Positions 1 through 7,988 of a stretch of DNA of 23,451 nucleotides are shown here, piece by piece. The notes beneath the pieces are model-generated. The model ran no database searches. It was given only the letters and a program-made list of their open reading frames with translations, and was not told the DNA's origin. How positions within the stretch are numbered: position 1 is the first letter of the stretch; each line of letters begins with the position of its first letter. Source of the DNA: a virus; the IMG/VR virus record IMGVR_UViG_3300032722_001607, positions 1-23,451 of that record; one strand, written 5' to 3'. The translations under genes were made by a program, and so were the position numbers.

Positions 1-819
1 CCTCTGCACCAGCCGGTCAAACAACCCGGTGACAGTTTCCATCGAGTCAATCAGCACGCTCGCGCCGAACATCGCCTGCTGCGACTGCAGGTAGTCCGCC
101 ACGGCCTGCAGGCTGGCGGTGTCAATCATCGCCGCCGGCAGCGCCAGGCAGTTTTCATCCGTCAAAATTTCCGCCGCGACGGCCGCGAGGTTGGCCTGGC
201 CGTCGGTGATGCCGGCGGCCGCGCCAGTGACGAGCGCCTGGCTGGGCGCGCGGCGCACGACGATCTCAAGGTTCGGCCCGGACTGCACCTGCTGGCCGAG
301 CAGGAAATCGCGCACCACGACATAGACCAGCCCCTGATAGTCGGGATGCTGGTCGCCATAGCCCAGCCGGCCCTTCACGCCGCCGTCGTTGTTCAGCGTG
401 GTCAGCAGCGAGTCCACCGTCTGCGCGTTCGTGCCCCAATAAAAACGGAGCACGCCATAATAGGTGCCGTCGCTGGCGGTGATGGAAAAGTCGTCAAACA
501 TCTCCGCGCTGCGCGTGAAGACATATTCCGTCCAGCCCTCGTTCACCCAGCCGGGCGTGCTGGCGTCCGTGCCGGGCGCGTTGTTGTTGGCCGCGACGTG
601 GGTGCTGGTGCATTTCCAGGTCTGCGCGTCGAAGACGTAGAGCGTGCCGGTGGTGCAGGTGGCGCCCACCGCCCAGGCCGTGCCCTTGGGCCAGACCTCC
701 GCGCCGTCAATGATGATGGCGACGAGGTCCTCGCCGGGCCCGATGCACACCGCGCCGGCCATGGTGCCAAAGTAGTCATACGTCTGGCCCATGCCGCCGG
801 ATTTGCCGCCGCCGCCCAT
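1..819 (-). CDS. Tail-tip / host-specificity protein (gpJ-like), C-terminus beyond window
   Basis: The frame is open from the ATG at 819 to the left edge (273 codons, no stop), so the gene is partial at its 3' end. After a Gly-rich start (MGGGGKSGGMGQ) comes a stretch typical of tail-tip proteins of the lambda gpJ / GTA tail-protein type: YDYFGTMAGAVCIGPGEDL, then a repeated hydrophobic-plus-D-G pattern (IIIDGAEVWPKG). Around residues 160-185 is YGDQHPDYQGLVYVVVRDF, which resembles the family motif hPaYrGlaYvvf. Such proteins form the tip of siphovirus tails and usually set receptor recognition through a large, variable C-terminal part that is not visible here. It follows the 63-aa gene with only one base between stop and start, and lies in the usual order hub, NlpC/P60, tip. 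The general class is fairly secure; the exact subfamily is not. Confidence 0.72.
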   Translation of the reverse strand, partial: MGGGGKSGGMGQTYDYFGTMAGAVCIGPGEDLVAIIIDGAEVWPKGTAWAVGATCTTGTLYVFDAQTWKCTSTHVAANNNAPGTDASTPGWVNEGWTEYVFTRSAEMFDDFSITASDGTYYGVLRFYWGTNAQTVDSLLTTLNNDGGVKGRLGYGDQHPDYQGLVYVVVRDFLLGQQVQSGPNLEIVVRRAPSQALVTGAAAGITDGQANLAAVAAEILTDENCLALPAAMIDTASLQAVADYLQSQQAMFGASVLIDSMETVTGLFDRLVQR

Positions 820-820
820 A

Positions 821-1012
821 TTATTTCTTTCCTTGCATTTGGTTGGGCGCCGGCGCGCTGCGCAGGTTGTAGATCGGCGTGAGCCATTTCACCGCGAGCT
901 TGCGCGTGCCGGCGACGTAGGCCACCGGCAGCGCCTGCTGCTGGTTGGCGGTCATCTGGTCCTGGATGCCGAACGCCTTGGCCGTCGGCGAACTGGAGGA
1001 ATTGCCCATCAT
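821..1012 (-). CDS. Small tail protein (63 aa), upstream of the tip gene
   Basis: This 63-residue protein begins MMGNSSSSPTAKAFGIQDQM and continues with a Gln-rich turn and a hydrophobic stretch (ALPVAYVAGTRKLAVKWLTP). Its ATG overlaps the TGA of the NlpC/P60 gene in an ATGA arrangement, and its TAA is one base before the tip-protein start, so it is clearly part of the same coupled set. I do not recognise a family. The hydrophobic stretch looks like the extreme N-terminus of some tail-tip proteins, so it could be a small tip component or the detached first domain of the gene that follows. There is no signal peptide or membrane helix. Confidence 0.6.
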   Translation of the reverse strand: MMGNSSSSPTAKAFGIQDQMTANQQQALPVAYVAGTRKLAVKWLTPIYNLRSAPAPNQMQGKK

Positions 1013-1464
1013 AGCATTGGCCTCCAGATTTTTTTGATGCGCTGGAGATAGCTCGCGTCGCGCACATTGCTCAACACCACGCCGTGGCCGCGCAGGCAGT
1101 GGATGAATTTTCCGTCCACGCCCAGCACGATGCCGCAGTGGTGGACGCAGCCGCCGATCTGGATGCCCAGCAAATCTCCGGGCGCAGCCTCGCCGGCGAG
1201 CAGGGAAACAAACTGCGGCCAGCCGGCCACGGCCTTTTCGAGCAGGCTGTCGGTCTGCGCGCGGCTCCAGTCCATCGGCGCTGCCGGGATGGTGCAGCCG
1301 GCCGGCAGCACGCCCAGTTCCTGGTAGATCGTGCCGGTGAGCATCTGGCAGCTCACGCCCCGTCCCTTGACGGCCGCGTTGGGCATGAACGGCGTGTCCA
1401 GCCATTCCAGCGCGTGGAACTGCAGCCGCGCGATTTTTTCCGGGTTGTTGAAAAATGGTTTCAT
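1009..1464 (-). CDS. NlpC/P60-family tail peptidase (151 aa)
   Basis: The protein resembles the small NlpC/P60 (CHAP-like) cysteine peptidases found next to tail-tip genes in lambda-like phages and in gene transfer agents (the GTA g14 position). They cleave peptide cross-links of peptidoglycan during DNA entry. Visible elements are Cys39 in GRGVSCQMLTG, the expected nucleophile position; GDLLGIQIG at about 96-104, preceding the His block; His109 in HHCGIVLG; and a third polar residue, His122, in KFIHC. The usual Asp before the nucleophile is replaced by Ser (V-S-C rather than D-C), so activity is probable but not certain. I chose the ATG at 1464 because it overlaps the stop of the preceding exported-protein gene (ATGA). 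The open frame extends further upstream to 1752, but that part is only an antisense-free shadow of the neighbouring gene. The length is normal for the family. Confidence 0.78.
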   Translation of the reverse strand: MKPFFNNPEKIARLQFHALEWLDTPFMPNAAVKGRGVSCQMLTGTIYQELGVLPAGCTIPAAPMDWSRAQTDSLLEKAVAGWPQFVSLLAGEAAPGDLLGIQIGGCVHHCGIVLGVDGKFIHCLRGHGVVLSNVRDASYLQRIKKIWRPML

Positions 1465-1949
1465 GGCTGCCACTGGCTGGAGAGGACCGGCACCACGCCG
1501 GCCTGGTTGGTGAACAGGACGATGTTGTTGGACGCCGTGCGCAGATACACGGACTCGTAGTTTGTCCCCTGCGCGTTGACCGCGCCGCAGTATTGCCGCG
1601 CGCCGGTCGTGAGATTGGTCAGGAGCGCCGAGCTGGTGTTTGTGTAGATCACGTTCAGCGTCAACCAGCCGGGGATCGGCGGCGACGTGTAGTTCACGCC
1701 GCTCGTGAGCGGGTTGGCTGTGCGCGCGTTCGGCGGATTGTTCCCGATCCACGCGACCAGGTTGCTGGCGGTGATCTGGCTGTTGGTCGGGGCGCCAAAC
1801 TGGTTGGTGGTGAGCGCGCCGAACAGGAACGTGTCGCCCGGCAGCGGCGTGCCGACGGGATAGTTCGTCCAGTTGACCGCGCCGGCGAGCGACGCGAGCG
1901 AAAGCACGGCCGCAACCAGGATTTTTTTCAGGATGTTTTTGTTTTTCAT
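1461..1949 (-). CDS. Exported Thr/Asn-rich protein (162 aa) within the tail cluster
   Basis: It starts with a clear Sec signal peptide: positive MKNKNILKK, hydrophobic ILVAAVLSLASLA, and probable cleavage after Ala24 (LAGA|VNWT). The mature part is rich in Thr, Asn, Pro and Gly and has no recognised domain. Residues 51-64 (FGAPTNSQITASNL) match one unit of the 14-residue repeat of the exported protein at 7205-7936, and both mature proteins carry an N-Y-P motif near the N-terminus, so the two are probably related. It sits between the tail hub gene and the NlpC/P60 gene, whose start overlaps its stop. The ATG at 1949 is chosen over an upstream in-frame ATG at 2105 because the latter would overlap the hub gene and bury the signal peptide. 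Its function is unknown. Confidence 0.7.
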   Translation of the reverse strand: MKNKNILKKILVAAVLSLASLAGAVNWTNYPVGTPLPGDTFLFGALTTNQFGAPTNSQITASNLVAWIGNNPPNARTANPLTSGVNYTSPPIPGWLTLNVIYTNTSSALLTNLTTGARQYCGAVNAQGTNYESVYLRTASNNIVLFTNQAGVVPVLSSQWQP

Positions 1950-1971
1950 AATTGGGTGCAGCGTCACGCTG

Positions 1972-3987
1972 CTATTTTTTGCCGCCGCCGGACGGCTGGG
2001 TGATGCGCAGGACGGTCGGGTTGCCGACCGGCATGAAGGGAAAGCCGCCGAAGCGCTTTTGATAATTGTTGAACTTGGTGCGCGCGGTCGCGGCCTGGCC
2101 GTCATAGCCGGGATAGAGCTTGACGGTGTCGCCGGCCGTGGGCGCGGCGGCCAGCGCGCCGGCGAGAGACAGCGTGACCTGGCCGGCGACGATCGCCAGG
2201 CTGTCGCCGATCATCCGCACCTGCTGCGCGCCGGAGCCGGCGGCGGTGATGATGAGGTAGCCGGCCGCAAAATAATGCGCCGCAAGTGTCGCGCCGTTGG
2301 CGCTGGTGATGGTGCCGACGATCAGCGTGCACGTCGGCGCGTCATAGCTCACCACCACGGCGTTCCACAGCCAGTCCGCCGGCGCCAGCCCGTTGGCCGT
2401 CTCGAACAGGCACCAGTTGTCTGTCACCTGGTATTGCCGGCGCGGGATCTGCCGGTCGAAGATGTGCGAGAGCGTCTGGCATTCGGCGGTGATGAACGGC
2501 GGCTCCAGCTTCGCGCCGCCGACCTCGCCATAAAAATAGCAGCGCAGGTTGGACACGGTGCTGGCGGCCGCGTTGATGTCGCCCTCGAAAATCTGGAGCA
2601 TCAGCGGCCACTCCAGCGTGAGCGGGAAAAGGAGCGAGAGCGGGTTGCCGGCGAAGTTGCGGCTCTTGAGCGTGGTCGCGTTGCGCTTGAGGTCGGCCGT
2701 GTCCGTGATGTTGTCAAACTCCATCGGCGCAGAGAGCCAGGTGTTCACGCCGTCGGACAGGTCGCGCTCGTAGCCGCAGAAATACCAGGTCGTCACGCCG
2801 CTCGGCGTCGTCATGGTGAACTGGAAGAAGCTGGCCGTGGGCGGCAGCGCGCCCATCGTCGTGCCGTAGGTCTCGCCGGCCACGGCGTTCGTCTCCCAGG
2901 GCAGCTCCTTAAATTGGATCCGGCAGGTGGCCAATATCGGGGAGACAAATTTCAGCGTCAGCTTCAGCAGGTCAAACCGCGCGAGCACCAGCGATTCAAT
3001 GGTCGTTAAGCCGACGTTAAATGCCGTGCCGGGCGCGGCCGCGAGCGTCCACACATTGCCCGCCACGCTGCTGACGGCCAATGGAACGCGGTTGATGCCG
3101 TCGCCCACTAATATATATGCGTTGGTCCCCAGCGCCGCGACGTTGTCCACAGTCATGGTGCCGTCCGCCGCGCCGAGGTTCACGGCCAGGTTCGCCTCGG
3201 TGAGCGCCGCGCCGAGCCAGAAATTATTCTGCTCGCCGCCCATGGTGGTGAAGAACGCGAGCAGATTAAACGGGTCGCTGTTGCGCAGGGTGAACGACTG
3301 CTTGGCGGTGCGGCGGCCGCGCTGCGCGTAGTAGGCCGTGGCCAGCGTGCGCAGGTTGCCGAGCGGCTGCCTCGTAATGTCCTGCTCGCTGTCTCCCGAA
3401 TTGGGCGGCGTGGACCAGTCGGGCACGAACGGGAACAGCGGCCGCATCCCGCCGGCCGCCACCAGCCCGTCAGGCGCGGCGAACGCCGCCGGCGTGAGCG
3501 GATAATTTCCATTCTCGGAAAATTTGTAGTCCACCGCCAGCACGCCGCCGGCCAGCATCTGCGGATTGGGATTCTCAAGGAGGATGCCCACCATCAATGG
3601 ATAGGCGAACAGCGCGAAAGGCAGCGCGGAGGAAGGCTGCACGGAATTAAAACTGCCGTCCGCATTGAATGTGGCGTAGAACGCGGCTGTCACCGGCGGC
3701 GTGACGCCGGCGATGAACCCAGCCGGCCAGAACGGGCACAAAACATTTTGCGCGGCCAGCGCCTGCAGGGAATTACGCAAGGTGGTGATGGCCGGCAGCG
3801 ACGTGAGCACGGCCGAGTAATTCAACTTGAGCCGCAGCGTGTCGCCCGTCGCCCGGCGGGTCTCGCGGCCCGTCAAGCCGCGCTCGTAGCTCGCCGGGAT
3901 CGCCGCCTCGATGCTGACGGCCGCCGACCAGTCCGGCTGGTCGTCCAGCAGATAGGCGGTGGCAGCGTTGAAAGTGACCGGGATCAT
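1972..3987 (-). CDS. Tail hub / distal tail protein, DUF2163-BR0599-like (671 aa)
   Basis: The C-terminal 60 residues carry the signature of the phage BR0599 / DUF2163 family: KLYPGYDGQAATARTKFNN followed by RFGGFPFMPVGNP. In most relatives the first motif reads P-G-C-D and has a second Cys; here the Cys positions are Tyr and Ala. These proteins lie between tape measure and NlpC/P60 in GTA-like and B3-like tails and build the hub on which the tip assembles. The first 400 residues, starting MIPVTFNAATAY, look like a duplicated distal-tail domain with many beta-prone segments. This would explain a length about twice that of simple DUF2163 proteins. The start at 3987 overlaps the stop of the 59-aa gene (ATGA) and is preferred to an in-frame ATG at 4032. 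Confidence 0.7.
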   Translation of the reverse strand: MIPVTFNAATAYLLDDQPDWSAAVSIEAAIPASYERGLTGRETRRATGDTLRLKLNYSAVLTSLPAITTLRNSLQALAAQNVLCPFWPAGFIAGVTPPVTAAFYATFNADGSFNSVQPSSALPFALFAYPLMVGILLENPNPQMLAGGVLAVDYKFSENGNYPLTPAAFAAPDGLVAAGGMRPLFPFVPDWSTPPNSGDSEQDITRQPLGNLRTLATAYYAQRGRRTAKQSFTLRNSDPFNLLAFFTTMGGEQNNFWLGAALTEANLAVNLGAADGTMTVDNVAALGTNAYILVGDGINRVPLAVSSVAGNVWTLAAAPGTAFNVGLTTIESLVLARFDLLKLTLKFVSPILATCRIQFKELPWETNAVAGETYGTTMGALPPTASFFQFTMTTPSGVTTWYFCGYERDLSDGVNTWLSAPMEFDNITDTADLKRNATTLKSRNFAGNPLSLLFPLTLEWPLMLQIFEGDINAAASTVSNLRCYFYGEVGGAKLEPPFITAECQTLSHIFDRQIPRRQYQVTDNWCLFETANGLAPADWLWNAVVVSYDAPTCTLIVGTITSANGATLAAHYFAAGYLIITAAGSGAQQVRMIGDSLAIVAGQVTLSLAGALAAAPTAGDTVKLYPGYDGQAATARTKFNNYQKRFGGFPFMPVGNPTVLRITQPSGGGKK

Positions 3988-4163
3988 TTTCGATTTACGA
4001 TTTCCAACAGCAGCTCGCGGTTGAACTTCCACACCGGCGGCGCCGGCGGCGCGGCATACGCCCGCAGCGGCACGCAGCGCAGTTTGTTCGCGGCCGGCCG
4101 GAGCGTGGCGTTTTCCGAAAGTTCGCGCACGATCGCGAGGGTGGATTCAAAATCAGTTTTCAT
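3984..4163 (-). CDS. Small tail protein (59 aa) between tape measure and hub
   Basis: This ORF of 60 codons lies in a gap that otherwise looks empty. It starts at the ATG at 4163, 16 bases after the tape measure stop, and ends with a TGA that overlaps the hub start. The product begins MKTDFESTLAIVRELSEN, has a central Pro/Ala stretch (AAPPAPPVW) and ends in a basic helix (ELLLEIVNRK). Position and coupling support it as a real gene. The gene at this place in many siphophage tails encodes a short minor tail protein, but I do not recognise the family. Confidence 0.6.
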   Translation of the reverse strand: MKTDFESTLAIVRELSENATLRPAANKLRCVPLRAYAAPPAPPVWKFNRELLLEIVNRK

Positions 4164-4179
4164 GGTGGCACTGACGCAG

Positions 4180-6579
4180 TCAGCGGAATTTGTGGATGTG
4201 GCGGCCCATCACGTCCACGACCCATTTCTCATGGTCATCGTTTTTCTGGAGGTGGTCGGCCATCTGGCGCGGGTCGGTGAACGAATAGACGGAGACCGCC
4301 TTGCCACTGCCGCCGCCGCCCGGCGCCGCCCCTGCGGAAGCCGTGCCGCCGTGGTGCAGCGCGGCCAGCGTGCCCATGCCGATGCGGTCCACCGCCGACG
4401 CCGGCATGACGTATTCGCCGCGATGGACGATGCCGGCCGGCTCATTGACGCCGCCGTCGCCGGTGTAGCCGCCGGCGGCAAAACCGCCGCACGCCGCGAG
4501 CACAGCGGCGATGATGGCCGCCATGGCAGCGACCGCCAAGATCGGGCCAATATAAGGAATTGACGACTGCGATTCGGCAGCGCCGGCACCGGCTGCGACA
4601 GCGTGTGCCGCCACTCGAATTCCAACACCAGTCGTGGTCGCTGTGGTCGCTATGGTTTCGCCTTGCATGTGAAACATGGTGCGGATAGCAACGCCGATAT
4701 TATGGGCGGTCGTTTCAATCGTTCTCCACAGCGTGCGGATGCCGGTGCCGATCATTGTAAAAATGGATTTTTGTCCCTCGCCGGCCGCGTGGACGCCCAC
4801 CTGCGTGCCGGTCATGGCCGTGTCGTGCGCGGCCTCACCAGTGCGGATGATGATGCGCTGCGCCGCACCGGTGCCGGTGATGGTGACAATGGTGGCCTGG
4901 CTCGCCGCCGCCTTGGCCGCCTCGCCGACATGGAAGATCGAGCTGATGGCCGCCATGATGGTGTGCTGCAGCGCCCACTGCACCGCCATGTGGACCATCT
5001 GGTTGACGACCTCCGTGATGATGGAATTGTAGATGCTCCGCAGCGCCTGGCCCCACGTCTCCGTGCCCAGCACCAGGCCGGAGATGTTCTGGCTGATGCT
5101 GTTGGTGGCCGTGGTCCACACGGCCGCGAACGCCTGCGCCGACTGCTGCGCGAGCGTGCCGATGTTCTGCAGCCGCACGATGGTCTGGCCGAGCTGGTAG
5201 TTGAAGCTGTCCGCGTTCTTCGCCTCGTCGAGCTGGTGCTGCAGGTCCACCTGCTGGCCCATGAGCTGGTTGATTTTCTGCATCGCCTCCAGCTTGGCGG
5301 TCTCATCTTTGGTGCTGTTGGCGGCGTCGGCCAGGCTCGACATGCTCTGGTCGTTTTGCGACATGAGCGACTGGATCGGCCCGATGGACGACTGGCCCTT
5401 CTCGTAGTTATTGAGGAACGGATTGTCCTTGATGCTTTTTAATTTCGCCTCCGTCTGGCTGCGCGCGATTTCCTGCTGCAGCACGAGCTGGTGTTCCAGC
5501 TCCCGGTTCTTTTCCGCCAGCGCCTTCTCCTCCTCCTTGTGGCCGGCCACGCGCTTCTTTTCCTCCTCGATGACAAACTCGGTCAGCGCCTCCTCGCTGA
5601 CAATGCCCTCCTTCGCGGCCATGCGCATCTTGTCCACGCGATAGTTGAAGACGTCGTCCGCCGACATTTTTTCACCGGCCGCCAGCCGCTGCTCGTGGAA
5701 GAACAGCTCGTCGTCAATCTCCTTGAGGAGCTGCGCCTTGTTGTCGGCCTGCTGCGACGCGGTGATCGCGTCGCCCTTGGCCTTCAGCTCGTCACGGGCG
5801 AGCTGCTCGGCGGCGGCGCGGTCGTTTGCCGCCATCTTGCTGGCGTCGGCCGCCTGCGCGATCTCCGCCATGCGCTTCTGGAAATTCTGCTCGGCCTTGT
5901 CACGCTCCTGGTCGAAGCGGCCCATCACGGCCACGCGCATCTCGCCCTCCAGCTTCAGCAGCTTTTCATATTCGGAAATCTGGCCGGCCGAGACGCCGAG
6001 CGACGCCATGCGCGCCTGCGCGGCCGCGAGCGCCGACTCCGTGCCGAGCATGAGCAGCTTCTCGACATAGGCAAAGTCGGCGGCGGACACCATCCCCTTG
6101 TCGCGCGCCGCGTTGAGCGTGGCGAGGTTGCGGCCGATCAGCCCCTGCGTCTGCGCCATCTCGCGCATCTGGGCGTCCGCCTCCGCCACGCTGGCCTTGT
6201 AGGCCTGCCACGCGGTCACGCCGGCCGGGATCAGTGCCGCGCCGATGGCGACGATCGGCAGCAGCAGCGCGGACATGGTCTCCCCGGTGAGCATGGCCAG
6301 CGTGCGCAGCCCCATCATGCCTGACCGCGCCACCAGCATTCCTTCGCCCAGCTCCCGCATGTGGCCGCCGCCGAGCAGCACCGTGGCCTCCGACAGGCCG
6401 TGGAAGGACTCGCGCAGCAGCATCGAGCTTTCGCGCATTTTTTGCAGCGCCTCGCCCGATCCTTCCGCCGCCGGCGCGAGCGACCGCAGGCCGCTGCCGG
6501 CCGACGACACAAACCGCGCGAGATCCGCCGCCGCCTGCGCGGTCTCGGCGGTCACAATGATTTTTACCGGCTCGCTCAT
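4180..6579 (-). CDS. Tape measure protein (799 aa)
   Basis: This is the longest tail gene, placed directly after the tail assembly chaperone and overlapping it by ATGA. The product is mostly helical. It has an N-terminal segment opening SEPVKIIVTAETAQAAADL, hydrophobic stretches at about residues 90-130, a long charged coiled coil at about 210-460, Ala/Thr-rich helices, and a second hydrophobic block (GPILAVAAMAAIIAAVLAAC) around residue 690. Near the C-terminus is the block GGYTGDGGVNEPAGIVHRGE, followed by YVMPASAVDRIGMGTL, which is characteristic of tape measure proteins. The protein sets tail length during tube polymerisation and is ejected before the DNA. By the usual scale of roughly 0.15 nm per residue, the tail would be about 120 nm. 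Confidence 0.93.
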   Translation of the reverse strand: MSEPVKIIVTAETAQAAADLARFVSSAGSGLRSLAPAAEGSGEALQKMRESSMLLRESFHGLSEATVLLGGGHMRELGEGMLVARSGMMGLRTLAMLTGETMSALLLPIVAIGAALIPAGVTAWQAYKASVAEADAQMREMAQTQGLIGRNLATLNAARDKGMVSAADFAYVEKLLMLGTESALAAAQARMASLGVSAGQISEYEKLLKLEGEMRVAVMGRFDQERDKAEQNFQKRMAEIAQAADASKMAANDRAAAEQLARDELKAKGDAITASQQADNKAQLLKEIDDELFFHEQRLAAGEKMSADDVFNYRVDKMRMAAKEGIVSEEALTEFVIEEEKKRVAGHKEEEKALAEKNRELEHQLVLQQEIARSQTEAKLKSIKDNPFLNNYEKGQSSIGPIQSLMSQNDQSMSSLADAANSTKDETAKLEAMQKINQLMGQQVDLQHQLDEAKNADSFNYQLGQTIVRLQNIGTLAQQSAQAFAAVWTTATNSISQNISGLVLGTETWGQALRSIYNSIITEVVNQMVHMAVQWALQHTIMAAISSIFHVGEAAKAAASQATIVTITGTGAAQRIIIRTGEAAHDTAMTGTQVGVHAAGEGQKSIFTMIGTGIRTLWRTIETTAHNIGVAIRTMFHMQGETIATTATTTGVGIRVAAHAVAAGAGAAESQSSIPYIGPILAVAAMAAIIAAVLAACGGFAAGGYTGDGGVNEPAGIVHRGEYVMPASAVDRIGMGTLAALHHGGTASAGAAPGGGGSGKAVSVYSFTDPRQMADHLQKNDDHEKWVVDVMGRHIHKFR

Positions 6580-6799
6580 TTGATTTTGCTTTTTAGTTCG
6601 CGGACAAAGTCCTTGAATCCGTCTTCCGTGGCCTGCCCGGCGCGGGCGGCGTAGCTGTTTTCCAGCAGGTCAATCGCCCGCTGCCGGCCCTTCGCCTCCG
6701 CCACCAGTTGCAGCCACTCCAGCGTCTGGCCGGCCACCAGCTCGCGGTCTATCTGACCGGTGGCGGCACAAATCCGGGCGACAAGGTCGGCGAGCGCAA
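6576..6799 (-). CDS. Tail assembly chaperone -1 frame extension (T part of a G/GT-like pair)
   Basis: In the -1 frame relative to the 149-aa gene, coding quality resumes at about 6797 with ALADLVARICAATGQIDREL. It runs about 73 codons to KSKIK and a TGA that overlaps the tape measure ATG. It has no ATG of its own, so it must be reached by a frameshift from the upstream gene, giving a fused product of about 207 residues. No canonical X-XXY-YYZ site is visible next to the switch. A perfect T-TTT-TTT run sits upstream at 6926-6932, but slippage there would decode an unlikely Gly-rich stretch. A true frameshift mutation or a base-calling error that splits one 207-residue gene is the alternative. 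Confidence 0.6.
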
Positions 6800-7198
6800 C
6801 TGGTTTTGTTTCGCCAGCCCGGTCTCCATCGCCAGCTTCACCACGTCCGCCGGCAGCGTGGCCATCGCCGCAATCATGGAAGCATTTTGTTTTTCCGCGC
6901 GTTCCATACGGCGCTGGCAGAAGGAAAAAAAACCTTTCGCGTTCACCTCCCGACCTTTGGTCAAGACTTCCTCAAAAGATTCCGGTGCCAGCCCCAGCGC
7001 CCAGATTTTATCCTTGGCGCAGAGAAAGCCGACCAGCGCCGGCTCGTCGTCCACCAGCGGGAAGCCGTTTTCATATTCGCGCACCGGGATCTGGCGGATT
7101 TTTATTTCCACGGCGGGCGGCAGCGTGCCGTCGGCGAGCGGTTCAAGGTTGACGGTGTGTTTCAGGCCGCCGTTGAGGGTGATCATTTTGTGGTCCAT
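6749..7198 (-). CDS. Tail assembly chaperone, short (0-frame) product (149 aa)
   Basis: It lies between the tail tube region and the tape measure gene, the conserved place of the tail assembly chaperone (lambda G, Mu gp41 type). The product starts MDHKMITLNGGLKHTVNLEP. The middle contains an acidic/aromatic segment and helices typical of such chaperones (GKNF-like turns are absent). The last 16 residues in this frame are Pro-rich and look like out-of-frame tail sequence, while the -1 frame continues as a well-formed helical protein to the tape measure start. Chaperone genes in this place are commonly made as two products by programmed frameshifting, which fits. Start at 7198; a second Met four codons later is also possible. 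Confidence 0.65.
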   Translation of the reverse strand: MDHKMITLNGGLKHTVNLEPLADGTLPPAVEIKIRQIPVREYENGFPLVDDEPALVGFLCAKDKIWALGLAPESFEEVLTKGREVNAKGFFSFCQRRMERAEKQNASMIAAMATLPADVVKLAMETGLAKQNQLRSPTLSPGFVPPPVR

Positions 7199-7204
7199 AA
7201 ATTT

Positions 7205-7936
7205 TCAGGGATAGTTGGTGGTGATGAGGGTGGTGTTGGTGGTAACGATCCAGCTAAACGTGCCGGTGCCGTTCGAGACCACGCAGGTGCCATAGCCGGC
7301 GTCCCCATAGTTTCCCGCCGCGCTGGTGGAAAACATCTTCGTGGCGTAAAGCTGGTTGGAGGTGGTTTCGATCGCATACATCCCGCCGGCCGACGGGTTG
7401 TAGGAAAAGAAAATCCCGTTCGTGCCCCTGTAAGGGACGGACGTGTTGGTGGTAGAATAATAACTCCCCGCCCCGATGCTGCCGGCCAGCACCACAAAGT
7501 TCGTCGTGGAGTTGGTTGTGCCCACCGTCACCACGTTGGTGGTGACGATGCCAACGCGCTGCGCGCCGCCGGCGAAGGTGTTGCTGGCGGTGAGGCTGCC
7601 GGGCGCGTTCGTCCCAAAATAATTCGAGGCCGTCAGCCAGCCCGGCGCGTTCGTCCCAAAATAATTCGAGGCCGTCAGCCAGCCCGGCGCGTTCGTCCCA
7701 AAACGGTTGGAGGCCGTCAAGCTGCCCGGCGCGTTCGTCCCAAAATAATTCGAGGCCGTCAGCCAGCCCGGCGCGTTCGTCCCAAAACGGTTGGAGGCCG
7801 TCAAGCTGCCCGGCGCGTTCGTCCCAAAGGCGGTGTTGGCGGTGATGCTCATGGGATAGTTGGTGCCGAACTGCGCGAGGGCGGTTGCCGCCACCAGGAC
7901 AGCCAGGCCGCAAAAAAATGATTTCGGGAATTTCAT
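7205..7936 (-). CDS. Exported 14-residue-repeat protein (243 aa)
   Basis: A Sec signal peptide (MKFPKSFFCG, then LAVLVAATALAQ) is followed at the predicted mature N-terminus (residue 23) by seven tandem 14-residue units of the form FGTNAPG[S/W]LTASN[R/Y]. They cover residues 23-120; the first unit is diverged. The C-terminal 120 residues are Thr/Asn/Gly-rich with many beta-prone stretches and no recognised domain. Upstream is a GC-rich hairpin (7947-7978) and an A/T-rich leader without Shine-Dalgarno. The gene stands among tail genes, six bases before the chaperone start. Repeats of this type suggest an elongated beta structure such as a fibre or surface protein, but whether it is a virion part or a host-altering exported protein cannot be told from the sequence. 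Confidence 0.75.
   Translation of the reverse strand: MKFPKSFFCGLAVLVAATALAQFGTNYPMSITANTAFGTNAPGSLTASNRFGTNAPGWLTASNYFGTNAPGSLTASNRFGTNAPGWLTASNYFGTNAPGWLTASNYFGTNAPGSLTASNTFAGGAQRVGIVTTNVVTVGTTNSTTNFVVLAGSIGAGSYYSTTNTSVPYRGTNGIFFSYNPSAGGMYAIETTSNQLYATKMFSTSAAGNYGDAGYGTCVVSNGTGTFSWIVTTNTTLITTNYP
7577..7870 (-). repeat. Seven in-frame 42-bp tandem repeats
   Basis: Six 42-bp units (7577-7828) plus one diverged unit (7829-7870) lie inside the exported-protein gene. Two unit types alternate: one encodes S at position 8 and R at 14, the other W and Y, in the order SR, WY, SR, WY, WY, then S with T. The three WY copies read the same base for base, as do the two full SR copies, which indicates recent expansion or gene conversion. 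The unit length is a multiple of three, so copy number can change without breaking the frame. Confidence 0.93.
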
Positions 7937-7946
7937 AAATAAATTT

Positions 7947-7978
7947 GCCGGCGCGCGCAGACTCCTGCCCGCGCCGGC
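7947..7978 (-). other. GC-rich intergenic hairpin upstream of the repeat protein
   Basis: A 9-bp perfect stem (GCCGGCGCG with CGCGCCGGC) with a 14-base loop lies between the stop of the 53-aa gene and the A/T-rich leader of the exported-protein gene. There is no T tract after it on the minus strand, so it is not a standard intrinsic terminator. It could stabilise or process the mRNA, or attenuate transcription. Confidence 0.6.
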
Positions 7979-7988
7979 GTGGCTTGGT

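Noticed and set aside
6925-6932. The run of eight T as the sure frameshift site
   Set aside because: It fits the slip rule, but the -1 frame after it reads as Gly-rich shadow sequence for about 40 codons; the coding switch is near 6800.
7577-7870. The 42-bp repeats as a CRISPR array
   Set aside because: There are no spacers, the units are contiguous and in frame, and they encode a regular peptide repeat in a secreted protein.
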